Part shown: positions 18,682 through 28,282 of the stretch, one piece after another | Layout of the letters: each line of letters starts with the position of its first letter | Position numbering within the stretch: position 1 is the first letter of the stretch | Assembly (NCBI GenBank): GCA_965284565.1 | Contig: OZ260100.1 | Coordinates: forward strand, 1,240,001 to 1,304,000 | Source of the DNA: BRH-c54 sp965284565 | Lineage (GTDB): Bacteria; Bacteroidota; Bacteroidia; Flavobacteriales_E; Vicingaceae | DNA length: 64,000 bases | Direction: 5' to 3' | Notes under the pieces: generated by a model | What the model saw: the letters and a program-made list of their open reading frames with translations, nothing else | The model's database searches: none | Told to the model about the DNA's origin: nothing | Translations under genes and position numbers: made by a program

Positions 18682-19407
18682 ATGTCGGACAGCATAATTA
18701 TCATCCCTACCTACAACGAAAGAGAAAACCTTGAAAAAATGGTTAGAAAGGTGTTTTCTTTAAAAAAAGAGTTCCATCTTTTAATTGTAGATGATAATTC
18801 TCCTGACGGAACAGCAGGAATTGTAAAAGACCTACAAAAAGAATTTCCCGGCAAACTACATTTAGAAGAACGAAAAGGCAAACTAGGTTTAGGAACAGCC
18901 TATATCCATGGGTTTAAATGGGCATTAAAAAATAATTACGAATATATTTTTGAGATGGATTGCGATTTTTCTCATAATCCAAATGACTTAATAAAACTAT
19001 ACAATACTTGTGCAAAAGAAGGTGCTGATTTAGCTATTGGTTCAAGATATGTAACAGGTGTAAATGTAGTAAATTGGCCTATGGGAAGGGTCTTGATGTC
19101 ATACTATGCTTCTGCTTATGTACGTTTGGTTACAGGCATGAAAATTAGAGATACCACCTCTGGATTTAAATGCTACAAAAGAAGGGTGTTAGAAAAAATT
19201 AAGTTAGATAAAATAAAATTTAAAGGTTATGCCTTCCAAATAGAAATGAAGTTTACTACTTATAAATTAGGGTTTAAAATTGTTGAAGTTCCTATTATCT
19301 TTACAGATAGATTAGAAGGCACTTCTAAAATGAGTAAAGGCATTTTTAAAGAAGCTATTTTGGGTGTTATTCAGATGAAAATTAATAGCTGGTTTAAGAA
19401 ATACTAA
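18682..19407 (+). CDS. Polyprenol monophosphomannose synthase-like GT2
   Basis: The 241-residue cytoplasmic GT-A enzyme matches dolichyl-phosphate-mannose synthase. It has IIPTYNERENLEKM at the start, DDNSPDGT (Asp37/38), the metal-binding DCDFSHNP (Asp93 and Asp95), and TSGFKCYKRRVL. It probably transfers mannose or a similar sugar from a nucleotide sugar to undecaprenyl phosphate, providing donors for periplasmic GT-C enzymes such as the ArnT-like and GT117 proteins in this window. It lacks C-terminal membrane helices, unlike the GtrB-like protein at 27213. Confidence 0.9.
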   Translation: MSDSIIIIPTYNERENLEKMVRKVFSLKKEFHLLIVDDNSPDGTAGIVKDLQKEFPGKLHLEERKGKLGLGTAYIHGFKWALKNNYEYIFEMDCDFSHNPNDLIKLYNTCAKEGADLAIGSRYVTGVNVVNWPMGRVLMSYYASAYVRLVTGMKIRDTTSGFKCYKRRVLEKIKLDKIKFKGYAFQIEMKFTTYKLGFKIVEVPIIFTDRLEGTSKMSKGIFKEAILGVIQMKINSWFKKY

Positions 19408-19519
19408 CTACTTTCTTTAGTTGTATATTTTGCTGATTTAAAACACCTTATATTTTCATATTTTAAAATATTATAAAATCAAACTTATTTCTGTTAAAAT
19501 TTATATCAAATAAATGTCC

Positions 19520-19544
19520 TACCTATTAAAATTAGGTACATTTG
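19520..19544 (+). promoter_or_regulatory. Candidate gdhA promoter box with overlapping inverted repeat
   Basis: TACATTTG at 19537-19544 fits the -7 consensus. An inverted repeat, TACCTA at 19520-19525 and TAGGTA at 19533-19538, overlaps its first bases. This arrangement would suit a repressor operator. No matching -33 TTG is evident, so confidence is low. Confidence 0.35.
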
Positions 19545-19589
19545 CTTTTAATTTTTTATTAAATAATTATAAATTAAAAACTTTTTATC

Positions 19590-20945
19590 ATGTCAAACAT
19601 GTCAAAACACGAGGCTGAAGTTAAAGCTTTCATGGATCGCATTAGAAGTAAATATGCCCATGAAACAGAATTCATTCAGGCAGTTGAGGAAATTGCAGAA
19701 ACAATTATTCCTTTTATTGCCAACCACCCAAAATATGTTAAGGCAAAAATCTTAGACAGAATGGTGGAGCCTGAAAGAACTATTATTTTCAGAGTTCCAT
19801 GGATTGATGATAAAGGAGAAGTGCAAATTAATACTGGATACAGAGTAGAATACAACTCTGCTATAGGTCCATATAAAGGTGGGTTACGTTTTCATCCATC
19901 AGTAAACCTTTCTATTCTTAAATTTTTAGGTTTTGAACAAACTTTTAAAAACGCACTAACCACCCTTCCTATGGGAGGTGGTAAAGGTGGTTCTGATTTT
20001 GACCCAAGAGGAAAATCTGACAATGAAGTAATGCGTTTTTGCCAATCATTTATGTCAGAATTATTCCGTCATATTGGACCAAATACTGATGTTCCTGCTG
20101 GAGATATAGGTGTTGGAGCTAGAGAAATTGGTTACATGTTTGGTCAGTATAAAAGATTAAGAAACGAATTTACTGGTGTTTTAACAGGGAAAAGCTTTAA
20201 CTGGGGAGGCTCTCGTCTTCGCCCTGAAGCTACCGGTTTTGGAGCGGTATATTTCTTACAATCTATGTTAGCCTCTAAAGGAATGGACATTAAAGGTAAA
20301 ACCATTGCAGTTTCTGGTTTTGGTAATGTTGCTTGGGGAGTTACTAAAAAAGCTGCCGAATTAGGGGCTAAAGTAGTTACTCTTTCTGGTCCTGATGGCT
20401 ATATTTATGATCCAGAAGGTGTTTCCGGTGAAAAAATTGAGTATATGTTAGAATTAAGATCCAGCAACAATGATATTATTGAACCTTATGCTAAAAAATA
20501 TGGAGTTAAATTTTTCCCAAATAAACACCCATGGGAACAAAAGGTAGATATTGCTATGCCTTGTGCAACTCAAAATGAATTAAAAGTTGAAGGAGCAGAA
20601 GCACTTATTAAAAATGGTGTGATTTGTATTGTTGAAGTAGCTAATATGCCAACAACTCCTGAAGCATTTAAAGTTATTCAAAAGAGCAAAATATTATTCT
20701 CTCCAGGAAAAGCTTCTAATGCAGGTGGTGTTGCAACTTCTGGATTAGAAATGAGTCAAAATGCTATTCATTCTTATTGGTCTGCCAAAAAAGTTGATCA
20801 ACGTTTAAAAAGCATAATGGAATGTATTCATAAAGAATGTGTGAAATACGGAAAAGAAGGCGATTATGTAGATTACTTTAAAGGAGCCAATATTGCTGGT
20901 TTTGTTAAAGTTGCTGATGCAATGATTGACCAAGGTGTAGTTTAA
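19590..20945 (+). CDS. gdhA: NADP-type glutamate dehydrogenase
   Basis: This enzyme interconverts glutamate with 2-oxoglutarate plus ammonium; the hexameric NADP type mainly assimilates ammonium. The 451-residue length is that of the bacterial hexameric form. The substrate lysines lie in GPYKGGLRFHP and in LPMGGGKGG, with the catalytic aspartate in PAGDIGVG. The nucleotide-binding SGFGNVAWG starts the second domain. It is monocistronic: a 182-bp leader precedes it and a strong hairpin terminator (20967-21003) follows. Confidence 0.96.
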   Translation: MSNMSKHEAEVKAFMDRIRSKYAHETEFIQAVEEIAETIIPFIANHPKYVKAKILDRMVEPERTIIFRVPWIDDKGEVQINTGYRVEYNSAIGPYKGGLRFHPSVNLSILKFLGFEQTFKNALTTLPMGGGKGGSDFDPRGKSDNEVMRFCQSFMSELFRHIGPNTDVPAGDIGVGAREIGYMFGQYKRLRNEFTGVLTGKSFNWGGSRLRPEATGFGAVYFLQSMLASKGMDIKGKTIAVSGFGNVAWGVTKKAAELGAKVVTLSGPDGYIYDPEGVSGEKIEYMLELRSSNNDIIEPYAKKYGVKFFPNKHPWEQKVDIAMPCATQNELKVEGAEALIKNGVICIVEVANMPTTPEAFKVIQKSKILFSPGKASNAGGVATSGLEMSQNAIHSYWSAKKVDQRLKSIMECIHKECVKYGKEGDYVDYFKGANIAGFVKVADAMIDQGVV

Positions 20946-20966
20946 TTCTATATCTTATTACAAAAT

Positions 20967-21003
20967 AAAAAGAGGTTGTTCCAATTTAGGTTCAACCTCT
21001 TTT
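20967..21003 (+). terminator. Rho-independent terminator after gdhA
   Basis: AAAAGAGGTTG (20967-20977) pairs perfectly with CAACCTCTTTT (20993-21003), with a 15-nt loop and a following T-rich run. It lies 21 bp after the gdhA stop. Confidence 0.85.
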
Positions 21004-21068
21004 AGTTTTATATCCTAAAATCCATTATTTTTGAATTTTTTATATCTTAACTTGTCTTATTCATCACT

Positions 21069-24000
21069 ATGAAAAAATTTTTAACCCTTTTATTAGTAGC
21101 TTTTCAAAGCATAGCTTTTGCTCAAGAAACCTTTATTATAAACGGAACACACCACAACATCAATAATTATTATGCCTTTACTAATGCTACCATCTATCAA
21201 GATTATCAAACCATAATAGAAAATGGAACACTCTTAATTTATGATGGAAAAGTAATAGCAATTGGTGAAGCTAAAAAAGTTAAACTTCCTAAAAATACAG
21301 TTGTGTATGATTTAAAAGGAAAATTTATCTACCCTTCATTTATCGATTTATCGAGCAATTATGGAATGCCCGAAATTAAAAAAAACAGCAAACCAAACTA
21401 TAGTCCTCAAATGGAAACCAATAACCAAGGGGCATTTAATTGGAACCAAGCCATAAAACCAGAAGTAGAAGCAAGTATATTATTTACCCCTTTACAAAAA
21501 CAAGCAGAAGATTACAGAAAAATTGGCTTTGGAAGTGTTTTAACACATCAACAAGATGGTATTATAAGAGGAACTTCGGCACTTGTTGCCCTTGGTGATG
21601 AAAAAGCTCAACTTATGCTTATTAATGAAAAAGTTGCCGGACATCTTTCTTTTGATAAAGGTTCTTCTACACAAGATTATCCGGGTTCATTAATGGGGGC
21701 TATCGCTTTAATTCGTCAAACTTATTACGATGTAGATTGGATGTATAATAACAATCATTTCAAAGAAAATAACCTTTCATTAAAAGCTATTTTAGATAAC
21801 TGGGAGTTACCTCAAATATTTGAAGTTAAAGATAAATTAGACATTCTTAGAGCGGATAAAATTGGTGATGAATTTAATACCCAGTATATTTTTGTTGGTA
21901 ATGGGGATGAATACCAACGTCTAAAAGAAATAAAAGCTACCGAAGGAAAAGTAATAGTGCCTATTAATTTTCCTGAACCTTATGACGTTGAAGACCCTTA
22001 TGATGCATTAAAAGTAGCGTACTCCTCAGTGAAACATTGGGAACTAGCTCCTTATAATTTAAAACTATTAGCTGATAGTGCCATCGATTTTACTATTACT
22101 TCAGATGGATTAAAAGATAAAAAAGATTTCTTACCCAACCTAAGACAAGCAGTAAAATACGGACTAACGGAAGAAAATGCACTGAAAGCACTTACTTTTA
22201 ATCCTGCCCAATTTATTGGAGAATATGATAATGTAGGAAGTTTAGAAAAAAACAAATTGGCGAATTTCATAATTACCTCAGAAAATGTTTTTGAAGAAAA
22301 AGCTATTATCCATGAAAATTGGGTAAAAGGAAAACAACACATTATTAAAGACTATAATGATTTTGATGTTAGAGGAAAATATGATGTTAATGTTAATGGT
22401 AAATTATATGAACTAAAAGTAAATGGTTCTGAAGACAAACCACAAGGTACCATTTACATTGTTAATGGAAAAGATACAATAAAAGAAAAAGCAACTATTA
22501 CTGTTAAAGGAAGTTTAATTAACTTGAGTTTCAATGTTGCTGATTCTGTTGCTGAACCTGCTTATTTAAGACTATCTGGAGCCATTAACTACAACAATGT
22601 AATTTGGGATGGAAATGCACAGTTGCCAAATGGAGATTGGGTAAAATGGTCTGCCATTAGAAAAAAAGATGATAAAAAAGACGACAAAAAAGCGAATGAT
22701 AATAATGATAGCTTAGTTGTTCCAACCATTAAATATCCATTAATGGCTTACGGACAAGATTCTTTGCCAACAGCCAAAACAATGCTTATAAAAAACACAA
22801 CTGTTTGGACTAATGAAACTGATGGGATTTTAAAAAATACAGATGTTTTAATTCAAGATGGTAAAATTGCAGCTATCGGTAAAGATTTGGTTGCCGAAGA
22901 AGGTGCTGAAGTTATTGATGGAACAAATAAACATTTAACAGCTGGAATTATTGATGAACACTCACATATCGCCATTAGTAGAGGAGTAAACGAATGTACA
23001 CAAGCAGTAACTGCTGAAGTTAGCATTGCTGATGTTGTTAATTCAGATGATATTAATATTTATCGTCAGTTAGCTGGAGGAGTTGTTGCTGCACAGTTAC
23101 TCCATGGTTCTTGTAACCCTATAGGCGGACAATCGGCACTTATTAAATTAAAATGGGGGCATTCTCCTGAAGAAATGAAAATTGACACCAAAGATGGTTT
23201 TATCAAATTTGCTTTAGGTGAAAATGTAAAACAATCTAATTGGGGACCGTTTAATACTATTCGTTTTCCACAGACACGTATGGGGGTTGAGCAAGTATAT
23301 TATGATGCTTTTACCAGAGCTAAAGAATATCAAGCAAAATGGGATGTTTTTGCTAAACTTAATCCAAAAGAAAAAGACAAAGCTGAAGCTCCAAGAATAG
23401 ATTTAGAGTTAGAAACACTAAACGAAATTCTTAATAAAGAAAGATTTATTTCTTGCCACTCTTATGTTCAATCTGAAATTAACATGCTAATGCACGTAGG
23501 TGATTCTATGGGTTTTACTGTAAATACTTTTACCCATATTTTAGAAGGTTATAAAGTGGCAGATAAAATGAAATCTCATGGAGCAGCTGGCTCTACTTTT
23601 TCCGATTGGTGGGCTTATAAATATGAAGTAAATGATGCTATTCCATATAATGGAGCAATTATGCATAATGAGGGCGTTTTAACTGCCTTTAACTCTGATG
23701 ATGCAGAAATGGGAAGAAGATTAAATCAAGAAGCTGCTAAAGCGGTTAAATATGGTGGAGTTTCTGAAGAAGAAGCCCTTAAATTTGTAACTTTAAATCC
23801 AGCAAAAATGCTTCACTTAGATGATAAAATGGGAAGCATAAAAGTTGGCAAAGATGCCTGTATAGTGCTTTGGAACGACCATCCGCTATCTATTTATGCA
23901 ACTGTTAGTAAAACTATTATTGATGGAGCAATTTATTTTGATAGTGAGTGGGATAAAGTGCTAGTTCAAAAATATAAAGAAGAAAAAACAGCTATAATTA

Positions 24001-24095
24001 ATAAAATGATTGCTGAAAAGAAAAACGGTAAAAAAACTCAACCAGCTAAAAATAAAAAACCAAAACTATATCATTGTGATACTGTAGGTGAATAA
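21069..24095 (+). CDS. Exported double-domain amidohydrolase
   Basis: The 1008-residue protein has a signal peptide (to about residue 19) and two amidohydrolase-like halves. The first (about 25-430) keeps the fold signatures (YPSFIDLSSNYGM, LTFNPAQFIGEYDNVGSLEKNKLANF) but lacks the HxH metal motif. A beta-rich linker with a lysine/aspartate-rich patch follows at about 535-545. The second half (about 565-985) is complete: HSH at 631-633, His797 (CHSY), His823 (THILEGY) and Asp877 (NSDDAEM). It probably hydrolyses a cyclic amide or peptide-like bond in the periplasm; the substrate is unknown. A smaller amidohydrolase follows in the same direction. Confidence 0.88.
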   Translation: MKKFLTLLLVAFQSIAFAQETFIINGTHHNINNYYAFTNATIYQDYQTIIENGTLLIYDGKVIAIGEAKKVKLPKNTVVYDLKGKFIYPSFIDLSSNYGMPEIKKNSKPNYSPQMETNNQGAFNWNQAIKPEVEASILFTPLQKQAEDYRKIGFGSVLTHQQDGIIRGTSALVALGDEKAQLMLINEKVAGHLSFDKGSSTQDYPGSLMGAIALIRQTYYDVDWMYNNNHFKENNLSLKAILDNWELPQIFEVKDKLDILRADKIGDEFNTQYIFVGNGDEYQRLKEIKATEGKVIVPINFPEPYDVEDPYDALKVAYSSVKHWELAPYNLKLLADSAIDFTITSDGLKDKKDFLPNLRQAVKYGLTEENALKALTFNPAQFIGEYDNVGSLEKNKLANFIITSENVFEEKAIIHENWVKGKQHIIKDYNDFDVRGKYDVNVNGKLYELKVNGSEDKPQGTIYIVNGKDTIKEKATITVKGSLINLSFNVADSVAEPAYLRLSGAINYNNVIWDGNAQLPNGDWVKWSAIRKKDDKKDDKKANDNNDSLVVPTIKYPLMAYGQDSLPTAKTMLIKNTTVWTNETDGILKNTDVLIQDGKIAAIGKDLVAEEGAEVIDGTNKHLTAGIIDEHSHIAISRGVNECTQAVTAEVSIADVVNSDDINIYRQLAGGVVAAQLLHGSCNPIGGQSALIKLKWGHSPEEMKIDTKDGFIKFALGENVKQSNWGPFNTIRFPQTRMGVEQVYYDAFTRAKEYQAKWDVFAKLNPKEKDKAEAPRIDLELETLNEILNKERFISCHSYVQSEINMLMHVGDSMGFTVNTFTHILEGYKVADKMKSHGAAGSTFSDWWAYKYEVNDAIPYNGAIMHNEGVLTAFNSDDAEMGRRLNQEAAKAVKYGGVSEEEALKFVTLNPAKMLHLDDKMGSIKVGKDACIVLWNDHPLSIYATVSKTIIDGAIYFDSEWDKVLVQKYKEEKTAIINKMIAEKKNGKKTQPAKNKKPKLYHCDTVGE

Positions 24096-24167
24096 CATTA
24101 AAAATCAGAAATTTTAGTAACTATGAACCCTTTCCTGATAACTGTGAACTGACAAACTAATAAAAAT

Positions 24168-25463
24168 ATGAAAACAAAAATCATCATCCTGTTAACAATA
24201 TACTTTCAACTTTGTGCTATTAATTTATTTGCCCAAGTTCCTAGTCCTGCACCTGAACAAAAAGGAGCGGTTTTGTTACAAAACGGTACAGCTCATTTAG
24301 GTAATGGAGAAGTTATAGAGAATGCTGTAATTGGTTTTGAAAATGGTAAAATTACGCTTGTTGCTGACGCTAAAGTGGTAAAAATAGATCCTTCTGCTTA
24401 CGATACTATTATTAATATAGAAGGAAAACATGTTTATCCTGGGTTTATTGCTCCCAACTCTACTTTAGGCTTAACCGAAATTGATGCCGTTAGGGCAACT
24501 CAAGACAATGATGAAACGGGAGTTTTAAATCCTCATGTTCGTTCTATTATTGCTTATAATACGGAATCGAACATTACTACTACAGTACGTTTTAATGGAG
24601 TTTTAATGGGACAAATAACCCCAAGAGGAGGTTTGGTTTCAGGAACATCTTCTATCGTTCAATTTGATGCTTGGAACTGGGAAGATGCCATTTACAAAGA
24701 AGATGATGGAGTTCACATTAATTGGCCAAATATGTATCAACGTTGGGGAGGAAAAGAAAATAAAGAATATGACAACACCAAGAAAGAGCTTAATGATTTT
24801 TTTGAAAATGCAAAAGCTTATAGTAAAGTTGACAATTATACCGAAATTAATATTCGATTTGAAAGTGTTAGAGGGCTATTTGATGGTAGTAAAAAACTCT
24901 TTATCCATACCGATTATATTAAAGAAATTACTGAAGCCATCACTTTTGTGAAGAAATTTGAATTTAAAAATGTTGTTCTTGTAGGTGCTTATGATGCATG
25001 GATGGTAGCGGAATTGTTAAAAGAAAACAATATTTCCGTAATACTTAAAAGAGTACATTCTTTACCAGAAAGACAAGAAGAAGGTGTTTATTTACCTTAT
25101 AGAATGCCTAAAATATTGTTTGATGCGGGTATTTTGTTTTGTTTAGAAAATGCAGGAGATATGGAAGCCATGAATACCAGAAACTTGCCATTTTATGCAG
25201 GAACTGCTGCTGCTTACGGATTAACAAAAGAACAAGCACTACAAGCCATTACACTAAATACTGCTAAAATTTTAGGTATAGACCAAACTTGTGGCAGTCT
25301 AGAAATTGGTAAAGACGCTACACTTTTTATTTCAACAGGCGATGCTTTGGACATGAAAACCAACAATGTTGAGTTGGCTTTTATTCAGGGAAGAAAAATT
25401 GACCTTAGCAGCAGACAAAAAAACCTTTACGAAAAGTATAGCAAAAAATATAAGCAACAATAA
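24168..25463 (+). CDS. Exported amidohydrolase-like protein lacking metal ligands
   Basis: The 431-residue protein has a signal peptide (to about residue 23). The amidohydrolase composite fold is recognisable: GEVIENAVIGFENGKI, GKHVYPGFIAPNSTLG, and a C-terminal LTKEQALQAITLNTAKILG / GSLEIGKDATLFI. Where the HxH should be, the sequence reads APNSTLG, and no other candidate metal-binding histidines are present. It may be a non-catalytic partner of the larger enzyme 72 bp upstream, matching that enzyme's own inactive first half. Confidence 0.82.
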   Translation: MKTKIIILLTIYFQLCAINLFAQVPSPAPEQKGAVLLQNGTAHLGNGEVIENAVIGFENGKITLVADAKVVKIDPSAYDTIINIEGKHVYPGFIAPNSTLGLTEIDAVRATQDNDETGVLNPHVRSIIAYNTESNITTTVRFNGVLMGQITPRGGLVSGTSSIVQFDAWNWEDAIYKEDDGVHINWPNMYQRWGGKENKEYDNTKKELNDFFENAKAYSKVDNYTEINIRFESVRGLFDGSKKLFIHTDYIKEITEAITFVKKFEFKNVVLVGAYDAWMVAELLKENNISVILKRVHSLPERQEEGVYLPYRMPKILFDAGILFCLENAGDMEAMNTRNLPFYAGTAAAYGLTKEQALQAITLNTAKILGIDQTCGSLEIGKDATLFISTGDALDMKTNNVELAFIQGRKIDLSSRQKNLYEKYSKKYKQQ

Positions 25464-25768
25464 ATGGATATTTGCGAAGCAACTTCCTTAGAAAGAGAAA
25501 AAATTAATCGACACCCTTGGGAATTGGCAAGAATTGAGGTGGTGAAGAGTTTTTTAAGACCTATTATTTCAACCTCACTTGTATCTCGTTGGTTATTGAT
25601 GTTGAAATTATTTTACGATTAAAACAATTTTTAAGAAAAGAAGTTGTTACACTACTTTACGAAAATCCAATAAATGAATGGAAAGCAGTTGACGGATTAA
25701 AAATCACATGGAAGGAAGCTTTTAAAATTCCGTTAGAGTTGTTGAGGATAAAAATAAGTAACAGTAAA
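25464..25768 (+). pseudogene. Remnant of a class I methyltransferase-like gene
   Basis: An ATG directly after the amidohydrolase stop opens a 52-codon frame (25464-25622). It contains RHPWELARIEVVKSFLRP, which resembles the N-terminus of class I SAM-dependent methyltransferases found in Bacteroidota glycan clusters. The frame then stops. A different frame beginning near 25589 (VIDVEIILRLKQFLRKE, then YENPINEWKAVDGLKI) stays open without its own ATG into the next gene. VIDV could be what is left of the SAM-binding motif I (VLDxGCGD), now without the glycines. I read this as a frameshifted, internally deleted gene. A real 52-residue peptide cannot be excluded. Confidence 0.45.
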
Positions 25769-27235
25769 ATGAAGAGTATTTTATTAAAATATATAGTCTT
25801 AATTGCACTGATATATATGCCTGTTTTTGGTTTTTTAGATACGCTGCCCATCAGAATATGGGATGAAGCAAGATTGGCTATTAACGCATACGAAATGTTT
25901 AACAACAATAATTTTATTGTTACTTACTTTATGGGTGAGCCAGATATGTGGAATACTAAACCGCCATTACTTATTTGGACTCAAGTTTTTTTTATGAAAA
26001 TAATTGGTGTTAATGAGTTGGCAATCCGTTTGCCTTCCGCTTTTTCTGCTTTTTTCACATGTATTGCGTTGCTTATTTTTTCCATAAAGTACCTTAAAAA
26101 CCCATGGGTGGGAATGTTGGCTGTATTTGTACTTATCACTTCTAACGGGTATATTGAAATACATGCTTCTAGAACAGGAGATTATGACACTATGCTTACT
26201 CTTTTTACAACATTAAGTGGCTTACTTTTTTTTAGTTATTGCGAAACCAAAAATACCAAACACCTTTACCTCTTTTTCCTGTTTACGGCTATGGCAGTGC
26301 TTACCAAAAGTATTACAGGGTTAATGTTTTTACCTGCTATACTATTATATAGCATCATTCAAAAACAATTTATTTCATTAGTAAAAAATAAACACCTTTA
26401 CATCGGGTTATTTTTATTTTTTATTTTGGTAGTGGGGTATTATGTTTTGAGAGAAACTTATAACCCAGGTTATTTTAAGGCGGTTTATGAAAATGAATTA
26501 GGTGGAAGATATTTAGTAGTAAACGATGGGCACAATCAAGATTTTTGGTATTACTACAACAATTTTATTAGTTTTCAATTCTCTATTTGGTATATATTAA
26601 TTCCAATTGGATTAGTAATAGGTTTTGTTATAAATAACAAAAAGATTAACCGATTAACGTTGTTTACCTCTCTAATGGTTTTTACTTTCTTTATGGCAAT
26701 ATCTACCGCAAAAACAAAACTAGACTGGTATAATGTTCCTTTGTACCCATATTTAGCAATTATCATTGCTATTTCTTTAAATTTCTTTATTTTCGAATTA
26801 CTAAACAACTTTAAACAAACTAACCGTTTGATTACAAAAAATGTTACGCTCATTATACTTTTAATTATAATTGGTATTACTCCTTATCAAAAAATTATAG
26901 AGAAAACATACAAACCTAAAGAACATGGATGGAAAGATTTTTATGAAATTAGTTATTATCTTAAAGATGCGGTAAAAGGGAAATACCATCTTGATAACCA
27001 ATATGTATTATATGATGGTTATAATGCTCATAATTTGTTTTATGTAAACATTTTAAATGATAAGGGAATTAAAATTTCATTTAAAGATTGGGCAAAATTA
27101 GAACCCACGGATGTTTCAATTACACAACAAGCACATATAAAGCAGTATGTAGAAAAACACTATGAAAACGAGATAATAAATATTAATGGCAGTATAGTAA
27201 CTTACAAAATACATGGAAGAAATGACAAAAAATAA
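25769..27235 (+). CDS. ArnT-like glycosyltransferase (GT39/GT83 family, PMT_2)
   Basis: From the ATG at 25769 the protein is 488 residues with about ten or more membrane helices. The periplasmic first loop holds the GT-C acidic motif WDEARLAINAYEM and the family sequence MWNTKPPLLIWTQ, as in ArnT and related dolichyl/undecaprenyl-phosphate-sugar transferases. A later LDWYNVPLYPYLAI is also typical. It should transfer a sugar from a lipid-phosphate donor to a lipid or glycan acceptor on the periplasmic side. The frame is open upstream to 25589, but that portion looks like the methyltransferase remnant. It overlaps the next gene by 23 bp. Confidence 0.88.
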   Translation: MKSILLKYIVLIALIYMPVFGFLDTLPIRIWDEARLAINAYEMFNNNNFIVTYFMGEPDMWNTKPPLLIWTQVFFMKIIGVNELAIRLPSAFSAFFTCIALLIFSIKYLKNPWVGMLAVFVLITSNGYIEIHASRTGDYDTMLTLFTTLSGLLFFSYCETKNTKHLYLFFLFTAMAVLTKSITGLMFLPAILLYSIIQKQFISLVKNKHLYIGLFLFFILVVGYYVLRETYNPGYFKAVYENELGGRYLVVNDGHNQDFWYYYNNFISFQFSIWYILIPIGLVIGFVINNKKINRLTLFTSLMVFTFFMAISTAKTKLDWYNVPLYPYLAIIIAISLNFFIFELLNNFKQTNRLITKNVTLIILLIIIGITPYQKIIEKTYKPKEHGWKDFYEISYYLKDAVKGKYHLDNQYVLYDGYNAHNLFYVNILNDKGIKISFKDWAKLEPTDVSITQQAHIKQYVEKHYENEIININGSIVTYKIHGRNDKK

Positions 27236-28166
27236 GGCAGATATTTCGGTTATCATTCCTATATATAATGAGCAAGATATTATTCAAGAATTATATAATA
27301 GACTTCAGAAAACTGTTTCTCAAATCTCAGAGAATTATGAACTTATTTTTGTAAATGATGGAAGTAAGGACAATTCTCTATTAGAGTTATTGAAATTAGC
27401 CGAACAAGATTCTCGTGTTTTTTATATTAATTTTAGTAGAAATTTCGGTCATCAAATTGCGGTTACTGCAGGGTTAGATGCTTCGCAAGGAAAAGCTGTA
27501 GTTATTATTGACGGAGATCTACAAGACCCTCCTGAATTAATTACTGATATGTTTGAAAAATACAAAGAGGGTTATGACGTTGTATATGCAAAACGAAAAG
27601 ATAGAAAGGGAGAAAGTATATTTAAAAAACTAACTGCCAAATTGTTTTATCGTGTTCTTAAACAAATTACTTCTATTGATATACCTTTAGATACAGGTGA
27701 TTTTAGGTTAATTGACCAAAAAGTTGTGCATTATCTTAATCAAATGCCTGAACAAAATAAGTTTTTACGAGGTCAGATTGCATGGTTGGGATTTAAACAA
27801 ACTCGAGTATTATTCGACAGAGATAAAAGAAAATATGGGAAAACAGGCTATTCCTTAAATAAAATGATCCATTTTGCAATGGACGGTATTACCGCTTTTT
27901 CTGACAAACCTCTTCAACTGGTAACCAAACTTGGGTTTGTTATTTCTTTTATTTCATTTGTCATTATTCTTTATGCCATTTATTCTCATTATGTTTTACA
28001 TCAAACCATAACGGGTTGGACATCGTTAATAATAAGTTCTATGTTTATTGGAGGTGTACAATTAATTTCAATTGGAGTAATAGGAGAATATATTAGTAGA
28101 ATTAATAAAAATGTACTAAAACGTCCTTTATATATTGTAGAAAAGAGCAATATTAAAGACAATTAA
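27213..28166 (+). CDS. GtrB-like polyprenyl-phosphate sugar transferase (GT2, two membrane helices)
   Basis: The 317-residue protein has an N-terminal GT-A domain (VIIPIYNEQDIIQELYNRL, VNDGSKDNS, DGDLQDPPE) and two C-terminal membrane helices (about 235-260 and 270-295). It matches the GtrB/DPM-type enzymes that load glucose or another sugar onto undecaprenyl phosphate. The start at 27213 overlaps the ArnT-like gene by 23 bp; an alternative ATG at 27222 would overlap by 14 bp. The tight coupling implies that this enzyme makes the donor used by the ArnT-like transferase. Confidence 0.9.
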   Translation: MEEMTKNKADISVIIPIYNEQDIIQELYNRLQKTVSQISENYELIFVNDGSKDNSLLELLKLAEQDSRVFYINFSRNFGHQIAVTAGLDASQGKAVVIIDGDLQDPPELITDMFEKYKEGYDVVYAKRKDRKGESIFKKLTAKLFYRVLKQITSIDIPLDTGDFRLIDQKVVHYLNQMPEQNKFLRGQIAWLGFKQTRVLFDRDKRKYGKTGYSLNKMIHFAMDGITAFSDKPLQLVTKLGFVISFISFVIILYAIYSHYVLHQTITGWTSLIISSMFIGGVQLISIGVIGEYISRINKNVLKRPLYIVEKSNIKDN

Positions 28167-28169
28167 CTT

Positions 28170-28193
28170 TGGTAGTTTATTACTAAACTACCA
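28170..28193 (+). terminator. Hairpin after the GtrB-like gene
   Basis: TGGTAGTTTA (28170-28179) pairs perfectly with TAAACTACCA (28184-28193), with a 4-nt loop, 3 bp after the stop codon. There is no T-run after it, so it may be an RNA-stabilising 3' hairpin instead of a strict terminator. Confidence 0.45.
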
Positions 28194-28282
28194 GAAACAA
28201 AACCAAATAGCTATATTTAATTAATAAATTATCTAATTAGTAAATAAAAATATTACTACCTTAGCCCTTCTTTAAATACTAC

